DNA of 64,000 nucleotides, taken from Sphagnum magellanicum. Its lineage: Eukaryota > Streptophyta > Sphagnopsida > Sphagnales > Sphagnaceae. Made by a program: the position numbers and the translations under genes. This document shows, in pieces, positions 47,270 to 61,270 of this stretch (positions within the stretch are counted from its first letter, which is position 1; every line of letters starts with the position of its first letter). Below the pieces are notes generated by a model. That model did not search any database. It was not told the DNA's origin and saw only the letters and a list, made by a program, of their open reading frames with translations. The DNA lies in contig CM038925.1 in assembly GCA_021904315.1 (NCBI GenBank), forward strand, positions 8,496,501-8,560,500, in the 5' to 3' direction.

Positions 47270-47620
47270 ACCAAATTCCATTGCCAAATCAAATCATGTT
47301 GCTAAATCGATGGTGGAGATCAATCCACTATTAATCAAACGACTCACAAACGTGTGGTGATTGCCAAGGTTGTGGTGATTGAAAGCATTCTGTTGCTAAT
47401 CATGTGGCAATGGAAAAAAATTGGTCATTGCATGATTAGTAGTAGAAAAATTTCAATTGCCAAAATTTTCAATTGCCCAGCCTATAATGATCGAAAATTG
47501 TTGGTTGCTAAACCTACGATGATCAAAAAATTTCTGTTGCCAATCGTGCAACAATCGAAATTTTTCCATCATCACAAGTTTTATAGTGATTGAAATAGGC
47601 CTAATTCTGTTGTTCATAAA
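47270..47620. repeat. Third block of GGCAAT/GATCGAAA motifs
   Basis: GTGGTGATTGCCAAGG, TTTCAATTGCCAAAA, ATGATCGAAAATTG and GCAACAATCGAAATTT recur in both orientations, upstream of the hAT gene. With the block at 41290-41720 it brackets the hAT coding region, which would fit subterminal repeats of that element. Confidence 0.5.
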
Positions 47621-50600
47621 TTTGCCCCAAGTAGCCCGAGAGTCCTTTTGATGTAGGTTGACCTTAGGTTGACCTAACCTGACCTTATATTGATGTGATG
47701 CAAAGGTGTGTCTACATCTAGATGTGTTTGTCACATTGTGACGAATGCACAGACACTGTAACAACCTTGGGATAGTGTATTTTACTTTTGCCTTGGGATT
47801 GAAGCTTAAGGTGAAAGCACATTATGGGGGGGGCCAAAAATGTTGTCACATTGTACTATTTTCTAGGAGTGTCCATGTTTGAACTTCAACCATGGTAATT
47901 TTGGAGCATTTTTTCCAAACTTTTTGCATAATATGGTAGACCAAAACACAAAGAATTCAATTTTTTAAAAAATCCTTTTTCCAACTTATATTGTGTGATT
48001 CCAAAGTATATTTGTGGCAAAAAATGTACATCATTATAACCTTAAAAATGCAAATATATCCAAAAAATGATTGAAATGATGTTTAATCTTTATAAAATTT
48101 GTAGTATTGAAGGGCTACTAGCAAGGATGCTCAAAACTCCTATGAAAACACAATTTTCCTTATGAGTTATTTTGGTTCAAGAAACTCTTTGAATACCAAA
48201 ATACAATTTTAATATGTTATGGATGGGTAGCATGCTCTATAATTGTTTTCTACTATACCAATGGGCCAAACTTGTGAATACATTGTAATGGGTTCAAGTA
48301 ATTAAAAAATTGCTTCCTGTTGTCAAGTAATGTGTTTTATACCAATCCCAAGGGTATTGGTTGTTGTCAAATGTTCTTACTTTTGCTTTCATTTTGTACA
48401 TGGGTATGAAAGTTGGTGTGACCAAAATTGAAGCTTTGAAGATCAACCACTAATCTTTGGTGATTTTGATTTAAAATTGTAGGAATTAAGCGAAAAAAAA
48501 TGGTTCAAGTTGTGAGGATATTGTTGCTATTCTTGACCTTTTCAATGGTTTACAATCATTTTAAGGTCCACAACGTGTTGGCAATCATGTTTGACACTTG
48601 TTACAAACACATGAAATGTATACAAGACTTTGTGGACAATTCAATTGCTATTGAAATTGTTGTAAAATACAATGTTTTGATTGTGTGTCAATCATTATAT
48701 TATTATAGGTGTACAATCATTTGAACCTTATTAAAAAAACTAGCAAAGTTAGTGACAACTAAAAATGATGATTGTTTATTTTGTCAAATTGTGTCGGTTG
48801 ATGATGTAATTATTTCAACTTTGAAGAATAAGCTACAATTATTTTAACGATTATCTATAGATGACAAGAACCCTTTGGTTTGGTGGACACAACATGCATT
48901 TGATCAAAGTGATGCTGTTACAAGGAAAGTTCTATATGTCAATATGAATGTGACTACCTAACAGAGGTAGATATGGTTTCTAGTGTATTTAAGGTTAATA
49001 TATACATCAATGAAGTGTATTAAGACCTAAACCCTAAACCTAGCTGTGGAACACTTTGCACCATACTCTGAGTCTTAATCCCTAGCTCATTCTCAAATGG
49101 GTAGGTGGATCTTGATATGATATTTGCCCAGTCACCCGATTCAGACATTCAATGAAGCTCAAGTCACAATCAAGCTCTGGTTGCTTGGAAAAGGTCATGA
49201 AGTGCACCTATGCAAATTAGCAAGTCTACATATACAAATTAAGCTTTTTCAACCAAACCACTTCTTTTCTTCTCAAAGAGCAGCTTCAAAGCGTCACTGA
49301 GATGAAAGCATCTGATGACTGGTTTTGGCAAGTAATTTTACACCCATAATTTTCTGGCTTCAAATTTGCATGAACATTCTGTGGGAAGCTGGACATTGCA
49401 TGATTCAAACCTGCTGACTGAAAGATGATCTCACTAGTGTGGAAGAAGCATTGGCTGCACAGATTGAATTGGCAACAGATTCAGCTTGAACAGTTTGACT
49501 ATGTTTTGATGGTTACTCTCTTGCACTCTGAGTTCTCCTTCTGGATGCAATTCCACCGAATGCACCATCACATGAGTGACATGTCAAACATGACTCTGAT
49601 GCAGCAGCAGCAACAAATTTAGACCACCATGGAGAATAATTGGAAAAGAAAACATTGTGAGAACTGGGAACAAAATGTGTGAGACCCCATGTCTAGTGAC
49701 ACTAGAAAATATATATGCTTTGAGCAACCAGTCTTGAACGAGATTTCTTTGAATAAAGCATGACAATTCTGACTACCCTCAAGAAAAGAGGTTTCTCACT
49801 GGCAGGAATTGGGGCCCGTAAAAGCTGCCAGTTAGAACTTTGCCAGGACACCACCTGCATTAGTCTTGAGTTTCAGTAAATTTGGATCCTGCTTTGATGA
49901 TGCTCAATTCCTGGCTCCTCTCATGTGAAGCTACTAGAAAAACCAACAATTGGTGCCATGGAAGAAGTGATGGGTGCATGCCCTGCATCCTGGCAATGCC
50001 ATCCATGACTTCCATAATGTATCAAACCAACCTCCATGACACTGAAAGGAGCTTTGCCTGTCATCTGCTGCAAGGGTGCCTCATGATCCACAATGGTGCA
50101 TCTGAAGCTCTTAGGGTACAATTGATATCCTTGGACATCAAAGTATGCTAGCTTTTTGCTCATCAAATCTGCTGGCTATGAGAGACAATTACAATAACTG
50201 GGAAGGCTGCTACCACAATCATTGTTCTGGTCCACACTTGTCATTTCTCTTGCCTCTTCTGTCCTGGAAGGATCATAACCAGAACTAGTAAGAATTGGAA
50301 TGATGGAGCCATACTCATGCCAGAATTGTCCTCTCCATAAAAAATTTCCAGCTGCTCATCAGTTGTGGCTAAAGATAGGGAGCAGGGAGAAACAGAGCCT
50401 GGAAGAGGTGGAAATGGTTGATGGACATCTCTTGCCCCTGAGGCTCCACATACCACCATCAAACCCTTTGCATTCTCCCCCTTCTTCATGCACTCAATCT
50501 TCCCAACTCACTGTTGCAAGACTACCCCATCTCTCTCCAACAATCTTCTGAAAACATATCTGGTAGCAAAACTAATGGAGATGGAGATGGAGGTCTGAGC

Positions 50601-51102
50601 TGTGCCAGACAATTTAGCTGCCTCTTTGATGCTATCTCCATCCCCTCCTCCATTCCTGGCAGAAAGCACATCCTTGTTGCTCCATTCAAAGATGGGGACT
50701 CAAGGGGAGAAAGTGTTGCAGCTCAAGCAGAACTGTGATGAGTCCTGCAGCAGCAAAACTGCATAACACTATCTATGATCCCTCAATCCTCGACATCCAG
50801 ATAAGCCCTTTAAAATTAAGAAATCTCACTGCCAAGCTACAACACTTGTTTTATCAGCAGACTAGAAGGAATCAGTGGACCCAAGATTCAACAGTTCTTC
50901 ACCACTTCAACAAATTTTCTTCTACACATGAGAACTAGCAGAAGCCTGTGTGCAATTCTGTTTTTAATCTTTTATGGTGATACTGCTTCTTCAAAGTCTT
51001 TGCGATTGAAGCTCACCTGCAATGTGGAAAAGATCTGAAAACATGCTGACATTGCAGTGCATGGAGTGGTAATGCTCATCTGAGTGGGCTTTGCATACAC
51101 AA

Positions 51103-51200
51103 GACTGTTGTTACAGATAGCCTACTGCTCTTCACTTTGTAATCACTTGTAAGGACTGTTGTTACAGAAAGACTGCTCTTGACTTTGTTAAGGACTAAGT
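51103..51200. repeat. 51-bp imperfect tandem duplication
   Basis: GACTGTTGTTACAGA begins at 51103 and 51154, each followed by CTGCTCTTSACTTTGT. Confidence 0.65.
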
Positions 51201-54200
51201 GTAAGGTTCCAGAATCTGTGAACAGATGAGTAAGACTCATGTTGCACCAGATTGATATTTCAGCCCAACAAAAAAATTGGAATCTCTCTCTCTCAAGATC
51301 TCTGAATTGAAAATATTGAACAAAAACACAAGATTCTGAAACCACCCTTATGTAGTAGTGGTGATTTTCCAAATATTGCCTGTACACTTCCAATTTGTCC
51401 AAGTCTTACAACAAACTCTAATACAAAAAAGAGAACTCAAATTAAGACTTATGAAAACAATAAAATATGTTAATTGATTGCTGGAGTGAAACTGCTTTTT
51501 GTGGTCAATTTCATTACTCCAAAGTTGTGATTGTCAAATTTTGTGTTTAATTGTTAGTTAGTTCCATGACACATCTGGTGAGTCTGCAGGAAGTGGTTTG
51601 GGGACAATTTGATACTACTCTCTTCCTTGGCTAATCTTTTTTCCGTAACAGTTGGTACAAATCTGGAAGTCTCATACTGAACATATTAAGCTGACCCAGC
51701 TGGTATAACAAGTCATATATTCTGAATATAACAGACAGATCCAACATATTTGTGAGAAGAGATTTAGACTTACCTCATCTTCTGACCATACTACTGCTCA
51801 ATGAATGTCAACATGCAAAAACCCTGAAGCAGCAGCAAGCAACCATTCCCTCAAATTCATCATTCTGAGTATGAATTCTCAGTTCCTAGAATACTTTGAA
51901 AGTTCAATGCATGCAGCTGCTACATGGGAACACTTTTTGCACATGAATATCCTGACCTCTTCTGCTTGGAGTCAGTTTGATTTCACAGCAGATATCAGCT
52001 TTGCAGTCATGAATACTCCAATTATTTGAATTTGATAGATCAACAAATTGTGTACTGTGGAGCTAGCTAGCTCTAATAGAGTGAGTTTTGGTAAATTTAT
52101 GAACTTTTACTGACAGCTAAATTTCCCATATGTTTTTCAATCACATTTCTGTGATGGGAAACTGATCTGAAGTGCAAAATGTGTAAATAAGCCAAAGAAG
52201 AAACTGTCAAAAACTGATCTGCTGATAGAAAACTCATGTTGGGCTCTTCTATTTTAAGCATGAAAACCAGTTCCACTGGCTGCTACTCAAATATGATAAG
52301 CACCCCAGGAAGCCCTTGGCAGGATCAAGAACTGATTTATACACAAGTTTCAAGAGCTCAAGATGGATGACCAAATATTTATAGCTAATTGAATCAAATC
52401 CAACTAAATAGTGACAATCAAAGGGAGAAGTTGACGAAGTTGAATTATGCTTCAAAACCCATCTTGAGATTGGAGAATGGATGTCTATGATGTGTTTTCA
52501 AACCAAGGCTAAGTATGCAGTTATATGTTGTACTAGGATTGGCACAAGTCATATTTGTTGGATTAAAATTCTAAGTAGATGATGGATTCAGCTCCAAGAA
52601 TTTGATCCATTGCAGCTTAGTGGAAGTCCAGCAACCCTAAACCATGAGCTGTTGCAACAAAGATTCTATCATTGGGGACCAGAACATGATTGAAAGAGGA
52701 TGAAAGTCCATCAACTTGGACAATCTTGAGTAAGTATCACACAAGCCTTTGACAATGGCAAGTTCACAATTTGTAGTTTGTTGTCATGATGTAAATGGTA
52801 GTCATTGAAGTGTCAATTGCTGAAGTCTACATTTGTGGCTCTTCTGTCCTTGTGTACTGTGTTTGCTTTGAGGAAGTGGAGCACAGACTCTCTCATGTGC
52901 AAAATTAAGAAATGCTCTGCATTTTTTGTCATAATTAAAACTAACAGAATATAAGGTTGCCCAGATTATTTTTCTTTTAACTCCCTGAATAAATAAATTT
53001 GACTTCAGACAAGAATACCTAATGCATCTGTGCAACATTAATTGTCAATGAGCTGCAAAATTTGGTGTTGTTCTTGTTTCAATAATTGTGGTAAGCGTGA
53101 AATACAGTTGTTGTCTACTTCAAATCTCATTGAATATAATAAGATTACATGACCCATTCAACCATCCAAAGCTAAACTCAAAGAGCTCAAAATGCTCTTC
53201 CAACAGACTTTATCAAATTTATAAACTTACATTTTATGAAGCATACTTCCAGTCTGTCAGCTTAGAAAACTTGTTCTCACCTGTATTAGTCAATGCATTT
53301 GTACCAAGTCTAGTTAGGCCTTCTGGGGAGGCTTCATTTTCCGTTAGTCACTGGGCTTAGTCAAATTACTTTTCACTGCGCCTGCAAGCGCTGAAGAGGT
53401 GCCCAAAATGGGTAGTCAAAGGTTTGCCTGTGCACCCAAAGTTGGTTGCCATGATCTTTAGGAGTAAATCTGCAAAAACTGCAGAAAGATTGTCATGATT
53501 TTGAGTTCCAATATGGAATTCAGAATTGCACCGACAGGACTTGGAGTGTTGTTGACACAGAGCAGTACTAATATGGATCAATCATGGATATCTGTGGATT
53601 TCTTATGGTGGTAAGATCAAGCCTTAATTTGACCTGTAAAAACATCTTAGAGTTTTTGTACTGTAACTTGAAGTCGTGTTATAGTGCACAACTATTCCTC
53701 TGCCCCACAAGCGAGCATTCTATTTTCAGAGCAAGCTTTACAGAACATGTAAAGCACCTAACTTTGAATGTTGCATCAATTTTTATGCAGCATAAAACCC
53801 ACAACTGAGAGCATTACCAAACTGAGGTTGCGCTTGACTCTTGCCTCACACACCCTTACTGAAAGGTCTGGCATTGAGCAAAACTATCCCTTTTATCTTG
53901 TGTGGTAATTGATTATGGATCACTATGTTGTGATGGGCCAAGGTATTTTGGTCATACGTTAACCCTTAATTGACATTTGACCAAACCAGTGCCAAGTGAG
54001 AGGAGGGAGTTGCAACCATATAATCTCCCAGGAGTTGAAATTTTGTCACATTTTAAAAAATCTGACTTGGTAGAGTTGTAGGGGACTACAATCTGAATCT
54101 TTCCGTAGTAAAAATGTGTAATTTGGGTGAGAATGTAAATTTGCACTGTTGAAAGTGCAATCTCATGAGATATTGACAACTTTCAAAATTGGATGTTTTT

Positions 54201-56329
54201 GGAGTATTTGATTTAGCTATCATAGTTCAATGATCCTAAAACTTTTAGAGTACATAGTTGGAAGGTGGGCGTATGAGGTTGGTGGAAAAAGAAATCCAAC
54301 ATTTGGACTCGAGATGAGGGAGAAAGGAGTGGTTGAAGTTGCACATTCAATGATCAATCCACACAAGCAAGGAAAACAAGCTACTTTTAATGTTATATGC
54401 CACATTGCGGAGGCCCAGCACCTCCCAGAACCCTGCCAGCTCCACTTTCAAAACTGGCAAAACTGGACTTTTCATAATATGAGCAGCAGATAGTAAAACT
54501 TGAGGTGCTTGAAGATTTTTCTCCATTTTCAAGCTCAATTTTTATTATTTATAAGCTTCAGAGACAAGTGACACATCAGAAGGGCAATAGACAACAAGGA
54601 AGGTGTCCTCTATAACATACAGGTGTCAGTGTTTGACCCAAGTGAGTATAGGTAGTAGGAGTACTAGGGAGTGGCTGGTCCCAACTGACATTTAAGGGTT
54701 AAAGGCCACCTCACCACATGCCCCTTCCCTAGTCATCATAGCTCCAAGGTGGGGCATTCCCAAAATAGGGGGCCTGGGACAAGGGATATTGCCTTGTCAG
54801 GCACCTTCTTTTGGGAATAATGTTCTTCTTCACCCCTTGCCTTCATCCATCATAAAGCACCAGGTGAACATTATATGGACCTACAGATGGGTACATCCCA
54901 AGGCATAGCAGGCGAGGGGTCTTACACCTACTCTTAAGAATGAGGGCAATCTTACACTTTGTGAGACTTAAGATTAAGCAACTATCTCACTACATTTTGG
55001 CTATCTTATGTAAAGTCAAATTAGGTTTTTTTGGATGTTACTTTCTCTCTGAAGGAGTAGGGCATAAGATCCCTGCTCTTTTTCACAAAAGATATTCATG
55101 CCTATAATTTGGTGCCCTCCAAATATAGTATGAAATTTCTCCAAAGTCTTTACAGTGGTCAACGTTTGCATCTAATCATCTAATAAGCCAATGGGAAGGT
55201 GGAACAGGACAAAAGCTTTGCATGGATTGGAAATGGCCACTCAATGCATATCCATTTCAAACTCTTGGTGTCAAATTACTCTCTACTTATTTATTGGTGT
55301 GAAAAACATGTTTTTGGGACTAACTTTATGTAGGCTAAGCCCTATTGCACTCAAGTTTTGAGCTAAACCATTTTGTGACCGTTGAAAGTACCGTTGTGTT
55401 TATCCCTCATTGTGTGGGTTTTGAAATCTGTTACCTCTAGGTCTATCATATGCCATTAATGAAGCTTACGGGCACTAAATGTGACTTGTGAACACTCAGG
55501 GAATTAAGTGAGTTCCTAATTACTAACTTTTGAAGCTAACTTACAGGGTTGAGAGATCAAGACTTGACTTGGGTGAAATTGGATTTGCCTTAACTTCATG
55601 CTTCCCTCTTGTTTTCTCTCTTCTCCTCTTCCTTTGACGAATTACATTAGAACTTCAGCCTTTGCAAAGAAAGAATCAAAACCACTAGAACACAGGAATC
55701 ACACTAAACTTGTTGGGTGGTTAGACTACTCACATACCACTCATAAAATTTGGTTGAGACTTGAATACTGTAAGCCATATACAGTAGTACCTAGGCTAGT
55801 TCAGCAGCAAGGTGCCTAATAATTAAATTTTTTGGTCAGTTATGTTAGGCAATAAAAATAAAATAATATTTGGCATAATACTAAATAATGAAGCTATTAT
55901 GCTTGAGAGCTTCATTCCAATTTTTTGCATGGCAGCACATTTTTTCAAAAATTTGAGCAATTCCAGAAAGTAATTAATTAGTGCCTAAACAGCCTAGGAG
56001 GTACTATGGTAGTATAAGGCAGTGTTGAGTGGTTCTCAAATGCTCACTCAATTATCAACTCAATTCTCAGCTTGATTTTCACATGAATGAACAAGAACTG
56101 ATCATGAGAACCAGTTTTAAGCTATATATATTTATAGAGAGACAATTGAAAAGGTTTTTTCATAGAACCTACATCTGGTTCTGAGAGACCCTGTGTTGGA
56201 TTAGGGTTTTTCAAACAACAGCTGCCAACTAGGGAGGTGGAGGTGTTGTTTACGGTTTGGAGATCACTTATAAAAAGAATTTAATCTCTTTTTTAATTTT
56301 TAAAGTGCATTATTCTGGTTTGTTTGTGC

Positions 56330-56530
56330 TGATGTTTATTTTGTATGGTGTTTTTGTTCATTTTATGTGGTGGTGTTGTTTTTCTCACATTGGTGCTACT
56401 ACTCATTTTGCATGTTGTTGTTTTTCTCATGTTTGTGTTGTTTTTTTTCTTTCATTGGTGCTATTATTCTTTGCACACCGGTGCAACTGCATTTCACCTT
56501 TTGGTATTGTTGTTTTTTACACACATGAGT
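56330..56530. repeat. Degenerate T-rich minisatellite
   Basis: Three or four variants of a roughly 45-60 bp unit combine GTTGTTTTTCTCA, CATTGGTGCTA and TTTGCA. The long frame across it is a result of low-complexity sequence. Confidence 0.4.
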
Positions 56531-58197
56531 TTGAAGGAACTTTTGAAAGGGATAAAGTTATGGAGTTTTTAATTTTGAATTAAAAAATAATTACCACTTA
56601 CAAATTTTCATTTAAATTTTATTGATATTTGAAGTGTAAACAAATTTGATTTTAATTAATGAAAATTTTAATAACTAGATGTGAAATTTTATGATTATTG
56701 TATATGATAAAATCACCATATATGAGAATCTAGTGAGTTTGGCAATATTAAGAATCTTGATACTCTGGTTGGTTCTCATCAGCCCAAAAATAAATATATT
56801 TTAAAAAACCAATCAAGTTTTCATAACATCATGTAAGAACCAAAACTGATCAATTTTCACAAAAAAAAAATGAAAACCGCCCAATATTGATATAAAGCAC
56901 TGAGCAAACTTGCATATCATTGTGAAATTTGAAAAAGAAAAATATAACATTGATTTGCAATATTCCTTGAACTAGAGTTTCATTTTGAAATTTGATACTC
57001 TTTAAACAATATCATATACAAGAATACATACATCTACTTGACATTGATAACTTCATCTTTCATGAAAGAATATCAAGACAAATACATATCTTATGCATAA
57101 GGATGTTGTCGATGCACATTGTAGAACGCCCTCATGAAAGGAGGGCCAATGCAAGAGGCTCTATGGTACTGACTTGACTCAATCATTACACCAATTAACA
57201 CCCTATTGCAAAGGCATCGTTATGCACACTTAGGCCATAACTTTGATTTATAAGTAGATCAAATAGTACCCCCATTTTGGCATTTAAGCAAAAACCCATA
57301 TAAACACAAGCTAATTTGTAGTCATCACTTCATGTTATCAAATTTCAATGTTGGGCAGGTACCTACTTTGGTAAGTAAGAACAAGTGTTGGTCTACTATA
57401 TAGGGTTGGGTTAGTTATGAACTTCAGTAGGTACCCTAATAGGCCAAACCTCAAGACCCTCTTGGTATATGATTTGGTCCTACTTCAGAAATATTATGGT
57501 TCTTTGTCCCAATCCATTTAAACTATCATTTTACATGCTCATGCAATTCCTATTCATACCTAGTATGTTATAACATCTCTTATTTATGGTCAAGGATGAA
57601 TTGGTATGTTTGGTTCTTATGAGTTGAAATGGAAGGTTTGAAAATAATGAAGTAGGCATTTACATAAAGTGACACATCCTCAGAATGTTTAATATAATAT
57701 TATTTTCTTTTTTTTAAATTCATGAAAATTGCTATTTCTTATGACAATTTTTTTCAATACAAATGATTAATTTTTTTTGAATTTGGGATGTAAAATGTGG
57801 GTTATTCAAGGAACAAACAATTTAATTCTTTACCTACTCACATTAACAAAATCATTATGGTTCTACTAACAAGGTTATGTATTTGGCATTTAGGTATAAC
57901 GAAATCACCAAAGTTAAATTTTAAATTTGAAAAAAAATGTTTAATGACTTTTGAACCTCCTCAGGCATAGCAAAACAAGAGAAGAAAGTGACTTTTACCA
58001 CACAAAAGGTTGTGGCTCATGACACATGTGTTGGTGAACTATGCGATTTTATTATATAATGAATACATTGTACAATATGTGTCATTACCTAATGTTAAAT
58101 TGCAATTTTTGTGTACTATATACCATAATAAACATCACATATTATACATTATAACGGATGAAATCACACAATTTATTTCACACATGTCATGAACCAC

Positions 58198-59291
58198 TGT
58201 AACCAAAAAGAAAGAGTCCACAATTCCTCTACTTCTCTCATAAATCCACTCTGTTAGAATCTCAGTAACTCCTCTCCTATCAAGTAGGCAGTATTACAAT
58301 AGGCCTATTATGAGGTCCCACAACTTCTAACCCTCCATCCTTGGCTGGTTCCTAAAAATATGCACACATCAACCTATCCTAAGTCTACTACAGTAATATC
58401 CCTTGATTTCTGCTGGAAACAGTGGCATTCTTGTATTGTTAGTGCAAAATGTTAATAGGGTCTGGCTTGAAGTCAGAGCTCTCAATGTTCATTCGGTTTG
58501 TGATGAGCTGCTAATTCTTTTCTCCCCCTTTTCCCTTTCTACCTGGGTCAATGAACACAAATGCTTCTGCTAGGGTTTAACACGGATCAACTTCTGGGCT
58601 TTACAGAACAACTGAACCGGGTGCACCAAGTTGGTTTGCAACTACTCAAGAAGGGTTTAGAATTCTATGAAAAACAATGGATCTATGAATGTTTGCTGTA
58701 ATTTTCAATCCGACTTCTCTGTCTCAATCACATTCTGCCCAGTCCCAAGGATACCCACAAAGAGGTTTTTGGCTCTTACTTAGGTGTTATGAACTACCCA
58801 CTGAACAATCCAAACAAGGTCTCCCCCCCCCCCCCAAACTTTTAAAGATGCAGTTTCTATATGCATATGATTCTACAGCTCAAACCACCTTTAAGCGTCA
58901 TCAGCTTTTAACATCAACCCTTGATTAGACCTAATTCTAACCAAAAGATAGAGCCGGCCATCTTATAGTTACTGGCGCAGCGGAAGAAAAAAAAACCTAG
59001 CAACTAACTATCTTGCAAGCTCCTCTCTTACCACCAAACATTGCCCTCCTTCTGCCTGTCAACCTCCTTCTTTCCTTCGAATCCCATCTTTTATCCTTGT
59101 CCACCCTGTTTCACATAACACACAAGCAACAAACCTTCCAACTCACAGTCACTAACGAACAAAAGAAAAGATAAACCCCGCCATTTGCATGAAGAAAGTT
59201 GATGGCGGGTTCATCTCCTAAACCCTAAAACGAATATAGCTTTCACACTATAGAAACCACCAAAAAAATCCCTGTCCGATCACATATGTAA
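58198..59291 (-). repeat. Candidate 3' LTR of the gypsy element
   Basis: On the minus strand it begins just after a polypurine tract (59292-59305, AAGGAAGGGAGGGG) with TTACATATG and ends GGTTACA, compatible with a worn TG...CA LTR. There are no coding traces inside. It contains a C-run (about 58822-58834). Boundaries cannot be confirmed without the other LTR. Confidence 0.55.
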
Positions 59292-59305
59292 CCCCTCCCT
59301 TCCTT
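59292..59305 (-). other. Polypurine tract of the gypsy element
   Basis: The minus strand reads AAGGAAGGGAGGGG directly before the candidate 3' LTR, where plus-strand DNA synthesis is primed. Confidence 0.6.
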
Positions 59306-59329
59306 AAAAAGCTGAGTCCCTTAGCTCTT

Positions 59330-60680
59330 TTAATCTTGTGGAGTGTGATAGATTTGTAGATCCCTACGAGATCTTTCCCACTGATTCCCATCAGCATCCT
59401 GAATGATGCATATTTTGCTGCCTTCTTCAAAATCAAGATTTCCAATCCCATTTGCATGCGCTACAAACTAGTATGGACCTTCCCAGCTAGAAGTCAAAGC
59501 TTTCTTCTTTCCTGGCTTCTTCATCTTAACCATTGTTTGTCTAGCAATTAAACCCTCAAAAGTTTGTTTTCCTTTTCTGGTAGCATAGGTCTTCCTTTGC
59601 TTTTGTTGTGCATGTTCTACGTTGAATAGAACGTTCTCATGGATGTTGGTAATCAACTTCATCTTCTGCATAAACTGTTCTGCAGTAGTTTCTGCATCAA
59701 CAATGTCATCAACCACAACAGTCAAGGAATGTAGGTAGTTATCAGCCCTGAGGCATGGTGTGCATCTAGTCAATATCATGAAAGGGGAAAATTTAGTGCT
59801 GGATTGAATTCCGCATCTGTATCCAAACATAACCTTTGCCAGTTGCTCATCCCAACAGTTGGCATTTTCGAGTGTTGCAGATAGTACCGTTATGCCATGT
59901 TTAATAGTCTTGATCAGACAGCCATACCATTGCACTGTGGCCATTGAGGTGTTGTATGTTGATGGTGAATCCCATAGTCTTTGCACATGACATCAAATTC
60001 TGCTACCCACTCTCCTCCATTATCAGTCAATACAAATTTGGGAACCCCATACCTACAGATTATGTCATCTTCTAGGAACGTGGCCGCAGTCTTAGCACCA
60101 TGATTAGCAATAGCCTTTGCCTCGCACCATTTAAAGTAGTGGTCGATAACCACCAGAATATACTTGTTTCCTGACTTGGTTTCAAGCAATGGTCCTGCAG
60201 TGTCCATAGCAACTCTATAAAACCCTAGTGATGACATTCTTCATTTTGCACATTAAAATTCTTTAAAATTCTTCATTTAGCACCTTGTCATAACATTCTT
60301 GACCCGCGAATGTTTACCAAATTACACTGGTTGATCTATAAAATTCTTTAAAATTCTTGCTTCTTTGGGCTTCCATAACATTCTCGCACCAAGAATGTCA
60401 TCACTATGTATAAAACAGATCACAAATAGGTATACTCTTCAACTCTTCATCTTCAGAACATATACTCCTTATCATTCTCACCATCTAACACTATTGGAAT
60501 ACCTTTACAACAGTCTTCACATCCTCTATCCTATTATGCCAAAAGTACCTTCTACATATTTCAACTAAAGTCTTTTTTTCTCCGAAATGTCTTAGGTCTT
60601 TATGCATTTGGACTACTAGTCCCATGCGGTCTTCTAGCCTTGGCACAAACAACCCTTTGAAATAAAGTGATTGATCCTAC
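59330..60680 (-). pseudogene. Gypsy integrase, interrupted by a MITE and a frameshift
   Basis: The N-terminal zinc-binding region is worn (HKDLRHFG and RRYFWHNR visible, the Cys pair partly lost, about 60480-60650). The core has the first catalytic Asp in AMDTAGPL (about 60195-60210) and the second in LTDNGGEW (about 60010-60035). The third acidic residue, expected after PQCNGMA (about 59945), falls at a frameshift and is missing. The other frame continues with LIKTIKHG, then a basic region, and ends at a GPY motif (TSSWEGPY, about 59470) with readable sequence past a stop to about 59330. It is non-functional. Confidence 0.85.
60224..60408. mobile_element. hAT-type MITE, 185 bp, 8-bp TSD TATAAAAC
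   Basis: The ends CCTAGTGATGACATTCTT and (inverted right) CATAGTGATGACATTCTT match at 17 of 18 positions. TATAAAAC flanks both sides (60216-60223, 60409-60416). Removing it restores an uninterrupted stretch of gypsy integrase (DLFYRVAMDTAG). The 8-bp duplication and a CA-start terminal repeat are typical of hAT. Inside, TAAAATTCTTTAAAATTCTT occurs twice (about 60253 and 60340). Confidence 0.93.
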
Positions 60681-61270
60681 CAGTGGTAGTTTAGTATCCT
60701 TTTCCTTGCTCTTTTAGATTCCACAGGATCAATAGTGTCTCGTAGTATTCCTTCTTGTAATAAATTCATGCAAGTTACATCCTTCCATATGTCATTATTT
60801 CTTGTGTTTGTTCCACACTTATCCTCCTCTTTAGAACTTGTAGAAATCAAGTCATGTTCACCAGATTCAAACAGTTCTTGGGCTGCCAACACTAACTCCA
60901 ATTACTGTCGTTTATCATAGTAATGAGGTTTCCTTCTCTTCAGCATCACTTTTACATCATCGTCTTGCATAAAGTCTCCCCCTTTTGTATTTTCTGCCTC
61001 ATATGGAACAAGCTCCTTGGGCTGGTCTTCCTCTGATACAACATTAACCACATACAGCTGATGGCTGCTGGCATAACTACAGTGGTTGATACCAAAACAA
61101 CACGCATGATGTTGTGTAAACTCCTTGTCCAATCTCTTGACACCGAGCCATTCTGTTTCTTTGCTAGTTTAAACAAAGAGAATCTCCCCTTCTTCTTAAG
61201 GTGTGTCAGTTTGTGTATTTCCAATGTCCTGGATTTTTTCACTGAAGTCATCATCATCCGTGGCTGGTCC
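60681..61270 (-). pseudogene. Gypsy pol linker between RNase H and integrase
   Basis: Coding-like frames join RNase H to the integrase: an acidic stretch (PKELVPYEAENTKGGD), a basic RRKPHYY piece, then an acidic segment at 60677-60901 ending KRARKRILNYHW. There is no catalytic motif. One stop lies at about 60902. Confidence 0.55.

Larger units (their letters stand above)
47640..58197. other. Unassigned sequence, no gene recognised
   Basis: Composition is mixed, with a less AT-rich part at about 49000-54900. No open frame here resembles a known family or keeps a frame for long. Minor features are a GACTGTTGTTACAG duplication (51103, 51154) and a TTGTTTTTCTCAYRTTGG-like degenerate repeat at 56340-56520. 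Much of it is probably transposon debris too old to read. Confidence 0.3.

Noticed and set aside
56257-56583. 108-codon plus-strand frame with Cys/Phe/Val repeats
   Set aside because: The frame follows a degenerate T-rich minisatellite and has overlapping long frames, typical of low-complexity DNA.
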